Positions 5,738 through 5,741 of a stretch of 5,741 nt of DNA are shown piece by piece. The stretch lies in assembly GCA_003644215.1 (NCBI GenBank), contig QNBU01000079.1, positions 1-5,741 on the forward strand, in the 5' to 3' direction. Source of the DNA: Planctomycetota bacterium (lineage in GTDB: Bacteria; Planctomycetota; Phycisphaerae; Sedimentisphaerales; Anaerohalosphaeraceae). Below the pieces are notes generated by a model. It made no database searches and was not told the DNA's origin. It saw only the letters and a program-made list of their open reading frames with translations. Position 1 is the stretch's first letter. Each line of letters begins with the position of its first letter. The position numbers were made by a program, and so were the translations under genes.

Positions 5738-5741
5738 TGAC

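Larger units (their letters stand above)
5185..5741. other. Repeat-bearing intergenic region upstream of addA
   Basis: No convincing protein gene is present in this 557-bp stretch. In order it holds the addA leader and promoter (5185-5299), a doubtful 21-codon frame (5340-5405), three CCTGT-type repeats (5411-5439), a MITE-like element (5440-5618), 80 bp in which I see nothing definite (5619-5698), and a 7-bp-periodic array (5699-5737) that may continue beyond the window. TAAGGAGTT occurs twice (5329-5337 and 5672-5680); this may be chance. Confidence 0.7.

Noticed and set aside
1..5741. CRISPR arrays, tRNA or rRNA genes, phage or defence-system genes
   Set aside because: No regularly spaced long repeats, no tRNA-like cloverleaf or rRNA sequence was recognised. 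The only nuclease-helicase gene is a standard AddA, not a defence protein.

Overview
The window shows bacterial DNA with two genes, both on the minus strand, and AT-rich, repeat-bearing intergenic DNA on either side of the larger one. The organism cannot be fixed from the sequence. The large gene has a rather weak ribosome-binding site, and the intergenic repeats (7-bp TTTnGRA-type arrays, CCTGT-type repeats, a short element with terminal inverted repeats) resemble what I associate with Planctomycetota and similar environmental bacteria. That placement is a low-confidence impression. The exported multi-pass membrane protein with a cleavable signal peptide fits a Gram-negative-type cell.

Layout. 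At 1-953 (minus) is a membrane protein that starts inside the window and runs off the left edge. It has a signal peptide, a Gln/Glu-rich stretch and seven predicted membrane segments, and I do not recognise its family. From 954 to 1482 there is no convincing protein gene. The left part holds the ribosome-binding site and a candidate -10 box for the membrane protein. The right part holds several stem-loops and ends in a very strong intrinsic terminator that works on the plus strand. No plus-strand protein gene precedes that terminator, so a small non-coding RNA is the best reading. From 1483 to 5184 (minus) lies a complete addA gene encoding the helicase-nuclease subunit of an AddAB-type recombination enzyme, with all helicase motifs and the RecB-type nuclease motif intact. 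From 5185 to 5741 come the addA promoter and leader, a doubtful 21-codon reading frame, a short CCTGT-type repeat, a 179-bp MITE-like element with 32-bp imperfect terminal inverted repeats, and a 7-bp-periodic repeat that may continue past the right edge.

How the parts relate. AddA normally works with AddB to resect double-strand breaks for RecA-dependent repair, but no addB lies within the roughly 560 bp upstream or 530 bp downstream of addA here, so the partner must be elsewhere. The two genes point the same way but are separated by 529 bp and a terminator facing the opposite direction, so they are probably separate transcription units. The plus-strand terminator lies 41 bp past the addA stop codon and would keep plus-strand transcription from running antisense into addA. 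The most interesting unexplained pieces are the candidate structured RNA at about 1174-1445 and the MITE-like element at 5440-5618.
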